Shown here piece by piece: positions 1 through 8,823 of a DNA stretch of 57,308 bases; the first letter of the stretch is position 1; the number at the start of each line of letters is the position of its first letter. Source of the DNA: Lachnospiraceae bacterium (GTDB taxonomy: Bacteria > Bacillota > Clostridia > Lachnospirales > Lachnospiraceae). The translations under genes and the position numbers were made by a program. The notes beneath the pieces were generated by a model, which was given only the letters and a program-made list of their open reading frames with translations, had not been told where the DNA came from and did no database searches. The stretch covers positions 68,586 to 125,893 of the forward strand of contig JAAUZY010000043.1 in assembly GCA_014804355.1 (NCBI GenBank). Reading direction: 5' to 3'.

Positions 1-1042
1 TCTCCCGTACCGGATAGAGTACCTCCAATACTCCCTGCATATGCCTCTGGCGCATCGCCGCAAGCTTTGTGGTAAGCAGACTGCGAATCGGATAAATCCG
101 TATATTGTTCAGACAATCCATCTGTTTGATCTCATTCCCCAGCTTTTCATCAAAATAGCTGCTCGTCTTCCTCATAAATTCCTGTATGCCGTCCAGATCA
201 CCTTCCTGTGCCTGCAGCGTCAGTCCGGAGAAAAGGTTCGTCACGTCGTGCCGGAAAGCACGGATCTCCTGCTGTAACTCCTCTAACAGCTCCATATGCG
301 CCTGCTGCTGGGCAATGGTCTCTTCCTGAACATGTATTTTCTCCTGTCCCGCGGTGTACATCGCCATAAACTGCACCCACAATAAGACCACCGTTATCAG
401 GGAGAAAAAGAAAACAGCATACAGTGCATTCGGTTCGGCATTTGGATAAAAAAAATCAATGGCCGTCCATACAAACATCAGAAGATAACCGGCAGACACG
501 ATCAGAAGAGTTTTCAATCCACCGGAGAACAGCGCCGCAAAATAGCGGTAGAATCCACTCTTTCGCAAAACATACGCCGCCAGAAAAGCAATGAAAAATG
601 CCCATAGTTTCGGAATGATGATGGTCACAAATGTGTAGATGTACATTCTGTCAAAAAGGGGACTGTAAGTAGCCGCCGCCTCTCCTACCACCTCATCTGC
701 CGTATAGATAATAAAATGGCTGAGCATGGATGCCGTCAGTCCCTGCACATAAGGTATGTCATAGCATTGCCGAATCACCACTCCCAGCGCTGCCGCCTCG
801 ATCGTATAGCATATCAGTGAATGTACCACATTGTACCACCCGTTAAAAACTGTTTCCTCACCAAACAGCCAGAATGATGCCAACATACTCAGAAGATATG
901 CCGCACCGAAACAGACCGCATAGATCAGAAAAGGCTTAACTCTTACTTTCTTTCCCACGATACCCACACTCAGCCAGAACATCCCCAGCCCCATGAGAAT
1001 ATAAACAAAAATGACGACAGATAATCGAAATCCAAGAGACAT
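1..1042 (-). CDS. GHKL-type sensor histidine kinase, AgrC-like (3' end cut by window)
   Basis: Reading the minus strand gives an open frame from about 1042 to the window edge, so the C-terminal ATPase end is missing. The N-terminal 230 residues are polytopic with about six hydrophobic segments. A coiled stretch follows, then a phospho-acceptor box containing FRHDVTN, and then the spaced motifs SSYFDEKLG and IYPIRSLL. This is the arrangement of the HPK10/AgrC peptide-sensing kinases. An upstream ATG at 1048 leaves only two bases after GGAG, while the ATG at 1042 leaves eight, so 1042 is preferred. The signal is unknown. A LytTR response regulator would be expected nearby but lies outside the window. 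Confidence 0.85.
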   Translation of the reverse strand, partial: MSLGFRLSVVIFVYILMGLGMFWLSVGIVGKKVRVKPFLIYAVCFGAAYLLSMLASFWLFGEETVFNGWYNVVHSLICYTIEAAALGVVIRQCYDIPYVQGLTASMLSHFIIYTADEVVGEAAATYSPLFDRMYIYTFVTIIIPKLWAFFIAFLAAYVLRKSGFYRYFAALFSGGLKTLLIVSAGYLLMFVWTAIDFFYPNAEPNALYAVFFFSLITVVLLWVQFMAMYTAGQEKIHVQEETIAQQQAHMELLEELQQEIRAFRHDVTNLFSGLTLQAQEGDLDGIQEFMRKTSSYFDEKLGNEIKQMDCLNNIRIYPIRSLLTTKLAAMRQRHMQGVLEVLYPVRE

Positions 1043-1156
1043 AGCCATTACTCCTTCTGCAACTATTTCGCTCTTATCTTACTATTTCCACCGTCATTTT
1101 TCAACCGAGCCGCATGTTTACAGCGCCGCCTGTTATGTTATGAATCTTCGGATGCC

Positions 1157-2026
1157 TTACGGCATGATTCGTCCGGACGTAACCATCATCCGTATAATCG
1201 CTTTCATCCAGTTCGTAAAAATATGCCAGTATCCGGGCACATTGGCATCGATCGCCGCAATCACCGCCTGATAATCGAAGCTTCCGTCCGCGGCTCTGAC
1301 TTCTTCATAGATGCTGCCTGCCGCCTCGCTGAGTCCTAATGCAATGTTACCGTGCGCTACATCTCCGACGGCGATCTGACTCCCCAAAGCAAGCGCACCA
1401 TAACTGAATTGTCCTACTGCAACTGCACCCATGGTAAAGATACCACAGCATACCGCGCCCATCGCAATCACACCGACCGCGAGAGAACCCAGTGCCACGC
1501 CTCCTACCACAACGCAGCCGATTGCCAGAAGAAGCCCTACCCCTACCGGTGCCAATGTAATTACTCCCACCCCCGCGATTCCGATTGCAATGATGCCCTG
1601 CGCTACATTGCCGATAGCGATAACACCTTTTGCACGTACCGGTTTTAAACCGATATTGACATGCACAAGGGGAAGGCCCAGGAAAGTCCTCTTACTCTTA
1701 TATTCATAATGAAAGGATGTCTTCTGTATGATAACACGGGTTTCTTCCGTATAGACATTCTCTTTATCAGTAAACCTTTCATCTGTGTACGATACATCCG
1801 GAGAGGTTCCTTGTCCTTCCCGCTTCTTTGCTGTCTCCTTAAGAAGGTAATCTGTACTGATCGCAAATATCTCGCTGATCGCCACGATCTTATCCAGCTC
1901 CGGAAGCGACTGGTCTGTCTCCCATTTGGATACCGATTGTCTGCTCACTCCCAGCACCTCCCCAAAAGCCTCTTGCGACATTCCCCGTTCGCTTCTGAGT
2001 CTGTATATTTTTTCTCCAAGTGTCAT
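1157..2026 (-). CDS. XRE-family regulator fused to a glycine-pentad repeat domain
   Basis: Residues 1-65 form a Cro/C1-type helix-turn-helix (SQEAFGEVLGVSRQSVSKWE) with the common YLLKE end, so this should bind DNA. After a polar linker, residues from about 130 to 235 carry roughly 20 five-residue units, each starting with glycine and alternating small or hydrophobic residues, with two one-residue insertions. That pattern suggests a beta-solenoid or a glycine-zipper membrane domain. A ribosome site AAGGAG sits eight bases before the ATG. It points away from the MATE gene, and the 331 bp between them holds the operators annotated separately. Whether it controls that gene is inference. Confidence 0.8.
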   Translation of the reverse strand: MTLGEKIYRLRSERGMSQEAFGEVLGVSRQSVSKWETDQSLPELDKIVAISEIFAISTDYLLKETAKKREGQGTSPDVSYTDERFTDKENVYTEETRVIIQKTSFHYEYKSKRTFLGLPLVHVNIGLKPVRAKGVIAIGNVAQGIIAIGIAGVGVITLAPVGVGLLLAIGCVVVGGVALGSLAVGVIAMGAVCCGIFTMGAVAVGQFSYGALALGSQIAVGDVAHGNIALGLSEAAGSIYEEVRAADGSFDYQAVIAAIDANVPGYWHIFTNWMKAIIRMMVTSGRIMP

Positions 2027-2189
2027 ATGATAGTCTCCTTACTGTGTTTTTTTCATATAGATAGCTATCTTGATCTTTCGGCGGTCTTATGCATAAACTG
2101 TTTCTGCAACAACATAAAACCGCTTCTGATCTGCCTAAATAGTAAAATAAAATCCCACGAATGACTATAGAGAGCACTTGGAAATTTGT

Positions 2190-2243
2190 CAACTGACAGT
2201 TGCAGGGTTATGTACTTAACCCCGCGGGTTACGCATTTAACCG
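2190..2243. promoter_or_regulatory. Cluster of three dyad operators upstream of the MATE gene
   Basis: Three adjacent inverted repeats lie in the gap 2027-2357. One is a perfect 13-base palindrome CAACTGACAGTTG (2190-2202). The second is GGGTTA, six bases, TAACCC (2205-2222). The third is GGTTA, six bases, TAACC (2227-2242). The last two share half-sites and spacing, as for two dimers of one repressor. They lie between the divergent XRE and MATE genes. The remaining gap shows only AT-rich promoter-like sequence and the MATE ribosome site near 2343. Confidence 0.55.
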
Positions 2244-2357
2244 TTGCAATCCATTTTTATATCCATTATGATTCTGGCAGATACAAGGATTAAAAAACAA
2301 ACTGATTGGAAAACCCTTTGAATCTAATTCTATCAGATAAAGGAGCTCATAATAACA

Positions 2358-3719
2358 ATGAAAAAAAGGAAAAATTTCTTATACGCCGTAATCGGCATCG
2401 CAGTCCCGGTAGGACTTCAATCCATGCTGCAGTCCTCTTTTGCAATGATCGACCAGCTAATGGTGGGACAGCTCGGGAGCACTGCCGTGACCGCAGTGGA
2501 AGTGGCCGGACGTCCGGCATTCATCTATTCCGTCGTTCTGGGCGCCGTCTCTGCCATCGCGGGAATCATGATCTCCCAATATCTGGGCATGAAAGACGAG
2601 GACATGGCTGACCGAAGCCTGTACGTCAATCTGCTGGCTGCCATAGCGCTGGCGGTACTGTTTACGGTACTCTGTCTGTTGCTGCCGGAACAAATCGTTG
2701 ACATCTATATCAAAGATGATCCGGCAGTGCTCAGTGTCGGAACTGACTATCTTGTGCGAATCGTCTGGACTTATCTGCCCATGGGAATCTCCTCGATTCT
2801 GGCTGTTATGATCCGCTGCATGGATCGGGCGGTCTGCCCGCTTTATGCCGGCATCACCGCCGCCGTGGTAAATACGACGCTGAATTATGTACTGATCTTC
2901 GGACACTTTGGCTTCCCTGCTCTGGGTGTGACCGGCGCGGCCATAGCCAGTGTAATATCGCAGCTCGTCAATCTGTTGCTTATCCTGATCATGTTCTACC
3001 GCATTCGGGTTCGCAACAGAGGCGGCCTGCATTTCTCCCTGACGCTGGGCAAGGACGGCTACCGTCAATTTCTCCTGATGCTGCTTCCTATCCTGATCAA
3101 TGAATTCCTATGGAGCGTGGGACAGAACGTAAATACTTTTATTTACGGACATCTTGAGAAAGGCGATCTGGCCGCAATGTCCATGACCGGTCCTATTCAG
3201 GGTCTTTTTATCGGCGCATTAAGCGGGGTCTCACAGGCCGCCGGCATCCTGATCGGTAAACGGCTCGGGGCACGGGAATATGATCAGGCATATCAGGAAT
3301 CCAAGAAACTGTTATGGTATGGATTAGCAGGCTCTCTGGTGCTTTCGTTTTTGCTCATACTGCTCCGGGAACCTTATGTCCTGCTCTATAAGGTTGAACC
3401 GGAGATACGGGCAGTCTCCGGTGGGCTGCTGATGGCCTTTGCGATTCTGGCACCGGTTAAAGTCGCTAACATGATCCTTGGCGGCGGCATCATCCGAAGC
3501 GGCGGTAAGACTACCTATATCATGGTGATTGACATGATTGGCACATGGCTGGTGGGCGCACCGCTGGGACTGATCACCGCTTTCCTGTTTCACCTCCCGG
3601 TGGTATGGGTGTATTTTATTCTCTCTCAGGAAGAGTTGGTGCGTCTGCTTATGTCACTCATTATTTTCAGGCGCAGGAAATGGATGACAAGCTTTTCGGA
3701 ACCTGTCACGAAACTGTAA
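2358..3719 (+). CDS. MATE family multidrug/toxin efflux transporter
   Basis: The 453-residue protein is almost wholly hydrophobic with about 12 predicted membrane segments. It opens with the MATE pattern VPVGLQSMLQSSFAMIDQLM and VGQLGSTAVTAVEVAGR, and the two halves resemble each other, as in the MatE fold. Members export cationic drugs, flavins or metabolites by Na+ or H+ antiport in the plasma membrane. The substrate cannot be read from sequence. The ribosome site AAGGAG stands about 11 bases before the ATG. The upstream dyad cluster suggests control by a dedicated repressor. The stop codon overlaps the response regulator promoter that follows. Confidence 0.93.
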   Translation: MKKRKNFLYAVIGIAVPVGLQSMLQSSFAMIDQLMVGQLGSTAVTAVEVAGRPAFIYSVVLGAVSAIAGIMISQYLGMKDEDMADRSLYVNLLAAIALAVLFTVLCLLLPEQIVDIYIKDDPAVLSVGTDYLVRIVWTYLPMGISSILAVMIRCMDRAVCPLYAGITAAVVNTTLNYVLIFGHFGFPALGVTGAAIASVISQLVNLLLILIMFYRIRVRNRGGLHFSLTLGKDGYRQFLLMLLPILINEFLWSVGQNVNTFIYGHLEKGDLAAMSMTGPIQGLFIGALSGVSQAAGILIGKRLGAREYDQAYQESKKLLWYGLAGSLVLSFLLILLREPYVLLYKVEPEIRAVSGGLLMAFAILAPVKVANMILGGGIIRSGGKTTYIMVIDMIGTWLVGAPLGLITAFLFHLPVVWVYFILSQEELVRLLMSLIIFRRRKWMTSFSEPVTKL

Positions 3720-3736
3720 CTTTTATATGATATAAT
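3703..3736 (+). promoter_or_regulatory. Promoter of the response regulator operon with direct-repeat activator box
   Basis: CTGTCAC (3703-3709) and CTGTAAC (3714-3720) form an 11-base-phased direct repeat, followed after ten bases by TATAAT (3731-3736). No good -35 is present, as expected for an OmpR-family activated promoter. The same arrangement with identical spacing occurs before the ABC ATPase gene at 5745-5778, so the regulator probably controls both operons. The box overlaps the end of the MATE gene. Confidence 0.65.
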
Positions 3737-3737
3737 A

Positions 3738-3853
3738 GCCGCAAAAGAAAAACAAGCGGCTGCGAAGCAGACATTTGTTTTTCTTGCGGCGTTAACGAGC
3801 AAACGTCCGATGAAATCGGACAGAGAGCGCGAAAGCGCGGGTTTGCGAGTTTA
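3738..3853 (+). ncRNA. Structured leader of the response regulator mRNA, possibly a dispersed palindromic element
   Basis: The stretch right after the -10 folds into several helices. An outer helix of 16 pairs with a two-base bulge (3738-3755 with 3775-3790) encloses CTGC-GAA-GCAG. A second domain pairs AAC and GCAAAC (3794-3804) with GTTTGC and GTT (3841-3851), with a GA/GA internal loop between the two helices. It encloses GTCCGAT-GAA-ATCGGAC (3805-3821) and GCGC-GAAA-GCGC (3827-3838). Tandem GA and GNRA loops are typical of real RNA structure. No family name is claimed, and a repeat of REP type is the main alternative. Confidence 0.5.
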
Positions 3854-3901
3854 AGAGAAAAGTGACTGAAATAATATAAAAGTACAAGGCGGGAAACGGC
3901 T

Positions 3902-4573
3902 ATGATTGATTTATATTATGTGGAGGATGATCCTGACATTGCGCAGACCGTGAAAGAGTATCTGGAACAGCGGGGTTTTCGCGTAACGATATGCAATACG
4001 CTGCTACAGGCAAAGCAGGCTTTACAGGCACATGTCCCCATGTGCATTTTGCTGGACTGGAATATGCCGGACGGCCACGGAGACAGCCTGTGTCAATGGA
4101 TTCGCCTTAACCGGCAGGAGGTGCCGATTATTTTTCTTACGGTTCGGGGAGATTCCCCGGATATCGTTTCGGGCTTTCAGAGCGGTGCGGATGATTATGT
4201 GGTGAAACCTTTTGAATTAGAAGTATTGTATTCGCGGATTCAGGCGCTTCTACGCAGGACAGGCAACGTAGAGAAGCCATATCTCTCCTGCGGCGGAATC
4301 ATAATCGACTTAGACCGCAAGAGTGTTTCCTGCCATGCGGAAGAGATTTGTTTAAGTGCTGCGGAATATCAACTGCTTTTGTATCTGATGCAGAATAAAG
4401 GAAAGACTGTTACCAGAGAACAGATTCTTGCACATGTTTGGGACGTGCACGGCAACTATGTAAATGACAACACTCTGACAGTTACAATGAAAAGGCTGCG
4501 GGATAAGCTGCATCGGCCCGCCTGTCTTAAAACAATCAGAAGCATGGGATACCGTATGGAGGATACGATATGA
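3902..4573 (+). CDS. OmpR/PhoB-family response regulator
   Basis: The 223-residue protein has a receiver domain (residues 1-120) with acidic pair E8-D9-D10, phospho-acceptor Asp52 in LLDWNMPDG, and Lys in VVKPFE. A winged-helix trans_reg_C domain follows (about 130-222), ending RSMGYRME. It should be phosphorylated by the kinase encoded next, with which it shares a four-base ATGA overlap. The ribosome site is weak (AAGGCGGG). The direct-repeat box in its own promoter and in the ABC promoter downstream suggests it activates both. The context resembles antimicrobial-peptide or lantibiotic response modules. Confidence 0.93.
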   Translation: MIDLYYVEDDPDIAQTVKEYLEQRGFRVTICNTLLQAKQALQAHVPMCILLDWNMPDGHGDSLCQWIRLNRQEVPIIFLTVRGDSPDIVSGFQSGADDYVVKPFELEVLYSRIQALLRRTGNVEKPYLSCGGIIIDLDRKSVSCHAEEICLSAAEYQLLLYLMQNKGKTVTREQILAHVWDVHGNYVNDNTLTVTMKRLRDKLHRPACLKTIRSMGYRMEDTI

Positions 4574-5754
4574 ACGGATGGAAAAATATATTAGTAACCT
4601 TTGGATTCGTACTATCCGTCAGTTTGATTGCTTCCGCCCTTACGTCCATGCTTGCCTCTTATCACTACAGCCGGGTACAATTTGACCTGTTAAATACTAT
4701 CTGCGGGGAAATACTGGCGCAGGAACCGGAAACCAAGCAAATGATCGCCGCCGCGCTTAAGGAATATACCCGTCAGGAAACTGACAGCAACGCAGAGACT
4801 GATATTTTATCTTCTTTAGGCTACCGCATATCTGATCTGACCGCTCCCGATTACAGACAGAATATTTTGTTTATATCAACAGGATTCTTAACAGGAATCC
4901 TGCTTTTTATCCTTACCTTTCTGTATCGAAACCATAAAGAAGCCTTGCGTATCCGGGCACTGGCGGATTATCTGGAACAGGTTAATATGGGAAAAGCGGT
5001 TATTCTTTCCACTTCCGGGGAAGATAATTTTGCGAAGCTGGAAGATGAAATCTATAAGACCGTGACCTATCTCTATCAGACAAAGGATTCGGCAGTGCAG
5101 GCCAAAAAAGATTTCGCGCAAAACCTGTCCAACATTGCACATCAGATCAAAACACCCATTACTGCCATTTCCTTATCGTTACAGATGATGAAGCAAAATT
5201 CCGACAACCGGCATCTGGAAAAAATAGAAAAACAACTTCTGCGAATCACTCATCTGGAGGAATCCCTGCTTATATTATCAAGGCTTGATGCCGGAACTCT
5301 GCCGCTGCAGAAAACAGAGACGGATGTTTTTACCCTGCTCGTCCTTGCGGCGGACAATCTGCAGGAACTGCTTGCTGAATCCGGTACTTCCATTGACATT
5401 CCGGAACTTGGTGAAATGGCGGTTACTGTCGATCCGGAATGGACCATGGAAGCGGTTATGAATCTGATGAAAAACTGCATCGAGCACAGCCGTGGAGGAA
5501 ATATCCATTGTTCCTATACACAGAACCCGTTATACACTGAAATCCTTATGTGGGACGAAGGGACAGGATTTGCATGTGAGGACTTACCGCGCCTTTTTGA
5601 ACGATTCTATCGGGGACAAAATGCGCATGAGGGCGGGATCGGAATCGGATTAGCCCTGTCAAAAGAAATTATTGAGCGTCAGAATGGTACAATACGAGCC
5701 GGAAACATGCCCGCCGGAGGTGCTCTTTTTGAAATTCGTTTCTACTGTCACTGA
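4570..5754 (+). CDS. Sensor histidine kinase paired with the adjacent response regulator
   Basis: The 394-residue protein has a membrane segment at about 8-30, an extracytoplasmic loop of about 65 residues, and a second segment at 98-118. HisKA follows with His191 in NIAHQIKTPITA, then HATPase_c with the N box NLMKNCIEHS, DEGTGF and GIGIGLALSK. It is therefore a classical two-pass kinase, not the short-loop intramembrane BceS type. The start overlaps the regulator stop as ATGA, with GGAGG seven bases upstream. Its last codons contain the direct-repeat box for the following ABC operon. Confidence 0.92.
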   Translation: MNGWKNILVTFGFVLSVSLIASALTSMLASYHYSRVQFDLLNTICGEILAQEPETKQMIAAALKEYTRQETDSNAETDILSSLGYRISDLTAPDYRQNILFISTGFLTGILLFILTFLYRNHKEALRIRALADYLEQVNMGKAVILSTSGEDNFAKLEDEIYKTVTYLYQTKDSAVQAKKDFAQNLSNIAHQIKTPITAISLSLQMMKQNSDNRHLEKIEKQLLRITHLEESLLILSRLDAGTLPLQKTETDVFTLLVLAADNLQELLAESGTSIDIPELGEMAVTVDPEWTMEAVMNLMKNCIEHSRGGNIHCSYTQNPLYTEILMWDEGTGFACEDLPRLFERFYRGQNAHEGGIGIGLALSKEIIERQNGTIRAGNMPAGGALFEIRFYCH

Positions 5755-5778
5755 GTTGTAATTTTCCTTTGCTATACT
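5745..5778 (+). promoter_or_regulatory. Response-regulator-controlled promoter of the ABC exporter genes
   Basis: CTGTCAC (5745-5751) and TTGTAAT (5756-5762) are an 11-base-phased direct repeat. Ten bases separate the repeat from TATACT (5773-5778), which is preceded by TG in extended -10 position. The spacing matches the promoter at 3703-3736 base for base, so one OmpR-type regulator is likely to bind both. The box overlaps the kinase stop codon. Confidence 0.65.
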
Positions 5779-5805
5779 GTTTGCAACAGGAAAGGAGTTG
5801 ACAAA

Positions 5806-6501
5806 ATGGAAATTTTAAAATGTGAAGGCGTCCGAAAGGTTTACGGCGCCGGCAGTAATCAGGTCGTGGCACTGAACGGGATAGACTTGACAATCAACAG
5901 AGGTGAATTTGTCGCAATAATCGGAGCATCCGGATCCGGTAAATCTACCCTGCTGCATATTCTCGGCAGCGTGGATAAGCCCACAAGCGGGAAAGTGATC
6001 GTGGACGGAACAGACCTTTCCGGATTAAACCGGACACAGTCTGCAATTTTCCGACGTCGAAAAGTCGGTCTGGTGTATCAGTTTTACAATCTGATTCCCA
6101 CACTCACAGTACGAAAAAACATACTTATGCCCCTTGCGCTTGACCGAAAGAAGCCCAATCCAGAATATTTTGAGAAGATTACCGCTTCACTCGGTATCTC
6201 CGACAAATTTGATGCTCTGCCGAACCAGCTCTCCGGCGGACAACAGCAGAGAGTTGCTATTGCACGCTCCCTGATCTACCGACCGGCTCTGCTTCTGGCG
6301 GACGAGCCCACCGGTAATCTGGACCAGAAGAACTCTAAAGAAATCATTGATCTGTTGAAACTGTCTAACCGCAATTTGGAACAGACCATACTGCTGATTA
6401 CTCATGACGAGAAGGTGGCTCTGGAAGCGGAACGCATTATCGCCATAGAAGACGGACGCATTATCAGTGATAAACGGCGGGAGGTGAACTCGTTGTCATA
6501 G
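5806..6501 (+). CDS. ABC transporter ATP-binding protein, MacB/LolD/BceA class
   Basis: The 231-residue ATPase has Walker A GASGSGKST (40-48), a Q-loop near YQFYN, the signature LSGGQQQ (142-148), Walker B LLLADEPTGNLD (163-174) and the switch His in LITHDE. This subclass drives FtsX-like permeases for antimicrobial peptide resistance, lipoprotein release or cell-wall signalling, and does not import solutes. AAAGGAG precedes the ATG by eight bases. The permease gene follows after 21 bp, and the two proteins should form one complex in the membrane. Confidence 0.94.
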   Translation: MEILKCEGVRKVYGAGSNQVVALNGIDLTINRGEFVAIIGASGSGKSTLLHILGSVDKPTSGKVIVDGTDLSGLNRTQSAIFRRRKVGLVYQFYNLIPTLTVRKNILMPLALDRKKPNPEYFEKITASLGISDKFDALPNQLSGGQQQRVAIARSLIYRPALLLADEPTGNLDQKNSKEIIDLLKLSNRNLEQTILLITHDEKVALEAERIIAIEDGRIISDKRREVNSLS

Positions 6502-6522
6502 AATGCATGACAGCAATCGGAT

Positions 6523-8748
6523 ATGTGGAAAGATTATTCATCAGGCTATATCAAAAACAACCGTTCCTCGGGTCTGGCCGTTATGATAGCGGCATTTATT
6601 TCCGCCCTGCTTTTATCTCTGCTATGCGGAATATTTTATAATCTGTGGAAGTACGAGGTCGAAAGAATTGAACTGGAAGAGGGCGGCTGGCAAAGCCGGA
6701 TCGTCGGAGAAATTGATACACAAGATATGGAACTCATCAGGAATTTTGCCCATGTAAAAGAAGTGGCGGTAAATGAAAATGAAAACACCACGACGGAAAC
6801 GGTAACCGATCTTTATTTTGATGATTACAGAGCGGTTCTTTCCGATACGCCCCACATCGCCAAACTTGTCGGGATTTCTCCGGAAAAGGTTATTTATAAC
6901 TATCCGCTTTTGGCAATGTATCTGATTCGTGACGAAAAAGATACCGCGCCGAGGCTGCTGTTTCCCATGTTTATTTTAATCATGGCACTGGCATCCTTTT
7001 CGCTGATTGTGATTATACACAATTCCTTCGCCGTATCCATGAACGCAAGGATTCACCAGTTCGGCATTTTCTCCAGCATCGGAGCCACGCCGAAACAGAT
7101 TCGGACATGCCTTTTGCAGGAAGCGTTCACTCTTTGTGCCGCGCCGATCGTAATCGGAAATCTGCTTGGCATCGCCGGCAGCATAGGACTGATAGAACTG
7201 TCAAATATTGTGTTAGGAAACGATATTCCGGGACAACATAAGGCAGCTCCCGGATATCATCCGCTGGTTCTTGTCCTGACGCTTATTGTAACGGTGATCA
7301 CGATCTGGATCTCCGCATGGCTTCCGGCGATCAAATTAAGCAGAATGACACCGCTTGTGGCAATTAAGAACACGGGGGAATTGCAGTTAAAACGTAAGAA
7401 GAACTCCCGGATACTCACTGCTTTATTCGGTGCGAAAGGAGAACTTGCCGGAAATGCTCTGAAGGCACAGAGGAAAGCTTTACGAACGGCATCCCTGTCC
7501 CTGATATTATCTTCCATGGCGTTTACGATTATGCAATGCTTCTTCGCCACTTCAGAAATCAGTACAAGAGAGACTTATTTTGAAAGGTATCAGGATGCCT
7601 GGGACATCATGGTCACGGTTAAGGATACGGACGCGGATCTATTTGATCAAACAGAAGCAATTCAAGAGCTTACAGGTGTAGAAAGCGCCATCATATACCA
7701 GAAGACAGCGGCCAAAAGAATCATCACGGAAGAAGAAATGAGCGAGGATATGAAATCTTTCGGCGGTTTTTCCCATGCTCCCGATCATTATGTGACGAAG
7801 GTCGATGACGGGTGGCTGGTAAACGTTCCGATCATGATACTGGATGATAACAGCTTCTTAGCCTATTGTGAGCAGCTTAATATTACGCCGCAGCTTGACG
7901 GAGCGGTAATATTAAATAGGATTCGTGATGTGACCAATCCTGATTTCAGACACCCTGAATTTATGCCCTATGTAAACGCACCCGGTATCGGAGAACACAT
8001 GACAAGTATTCTGAGGCAGTCCGGAAATGAGGATGTCACTGCAGAAATTCCTGTCTTGTCCTATACGACGGAAGTGCCCGTCTTAAGGGAAGAGTATGCG
8101 ACACTCGACTATTATGAACTCGTGCATTTTATTCCGGTGTCTTTATGGAAAGAAATCAAAGAACGGATCGAGGGAATGGAAAAAGATCTCTATATTCGTG
8201 TGCTTGGCAGGGAAAATGTGACATTGGAAGAACTGCATACAATACAAAATGAGATTCATCAACTTATTGATCCGGCTTATCTATCAGAAAGCGAGAACCG
8301 AATCCAGAAATATGAAACCAACAATACACAATTGCAGGGAATGCGGACAGTATTCAGCGGTTTCTGTGTTCTGCTTGCCATCATCGGGATCGGCAATGTG
8401 TTTTCCAATACGCTGGGTTTCGTGCGCCAGAGAAAAAGAGAATTCGCACGGTATATGTCTGTCGGTCTGACACCGGAAGAAATCGGAAAGATGTTTCGAA
8501 TCGAGGCGCTGGTCATCGCCGGCCGCCCTTTCTTAATCACTCTTCCACTGGCTGCGATCACAGTATGGTTCATGTTACGTATGAGCTACCTTGAAGTGGG
8601 AGAGTTCTTGACGGATGCTCCTTTAATCCCGATCGCTGTCTTTATGCTGACCATTATAGGATTTATCGCATTAGCTTATTATCTCGGTTGGCGTAATATA
8701 CGTAAGATCAATCTGGCCGAAGTTCTGCGGGATGATACGATGCTATAG
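6523..8748 (+). CDS. FtsX-like ABC transporter permease
   Basis: The 741-residue permease has a first membrane segment near 18-40, a short extracytoplasmic part and an FtsX block near 145-265 with the phrase QFGIFSSIGATPKQIR. A second copy has a segment near 320-345, a large extracytoplasmic domain (about 350-605) and three more segments to the end, with MSVGLTPEEIGKM mirroring the first block. Two FtsX domains of this kind form the membrane part of BceB or MacB-like exporters. No proper ribosome site precedes the ATG, because an in-frame TGA lies at 6508. Translation is probably coupled to the ATPase gene ending at 6501. Confidence 0.9.
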   Translation: MWKDYSSGYIKNNRSSGLAVMIAAFISALLLSLLCGIFYNLWKYEVERIELEEGGWQSRIVGEIDTQDMELIRNFAHVKEVAVNENENTTTETVTDLYFDDYRAVLSDTPHIAKLVGISPEKVIYNYPLLAMYLIRDEKDTAPRLLFPMFILIMALASFSLIVIIHNSFAVSMNARIHQFGIFSSIGATPKQIRTCLLQEAFTLCAAPIVIGNLLGIAGSIGLIELSNIVLGNDIPGQHKAAPGYHPLVLVLTLIVTVITIWISAWLPAIKLSRMTPLVAIKNTGELQLKRKKNSRILTALFGAKGELAGNALKAQRKALRTASLSLILSSMAFTIMQCFFATSEISTRETYFERYQDAWDIMVTVKDTDADLFDQTEAIQELTGVESAIIYQKTAAKRIITEEEMSEDMKSFGGFSHAPDHYVTKVDDGWLVNVPIMILDDNSFLAYCEQLNITPQLDGAVILNRIRDVTNPDFRHPEFMPYVNAPGIGEHMTSILRQSGNEDVTAEIPVLSYTTEVPVLREEYATLDYYELVHFIPVSLWKEIKERIEGMEKDLYIRVLGRENVTLEELHTIQNEIHQLIDPAYLSESENRIQKYETNNTQLQGMRTVFSGFCVLLAIIGIGNVFSNTLGFVRQRKREFARYMSVGLTPEEIGKMFRIEALVIAGRPFLITLPLAAITVWFMLRMSYLEVGEFLTDAPLIPIAVFMLTIIGFIALAYYLGWRNIRKINLAEVLRDDTML

Positions 8749-8764
8749 TACAAACCAATAACCA

Positions 8765-8800
8765 GCCTGAACGGATAGAGAATTCTCTATCTGTTCAGGC
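8765..8800. terminator. Bidirectional hairpin between the ABC permease and the iron operon
   Basis: A near-perfect 16-base stem starts GCCTGAAC and closes with GTTCAGGC around an AATT loop, with one G-T wobble. It lies between two convergent genes. The T tracts on either side are weak, so termination efficiency is uncertain. Confidence 0.55.
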
Positions 8801-8823
8801 GTCATAATTTAGATAAATAACAG

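Noticed and set aside
5745-5778. The HK as a BceS-type intramembrane sensor.
   Set aside because: The extracytoplasmic loop is about 65 residues, not the few residues seen in BceS.
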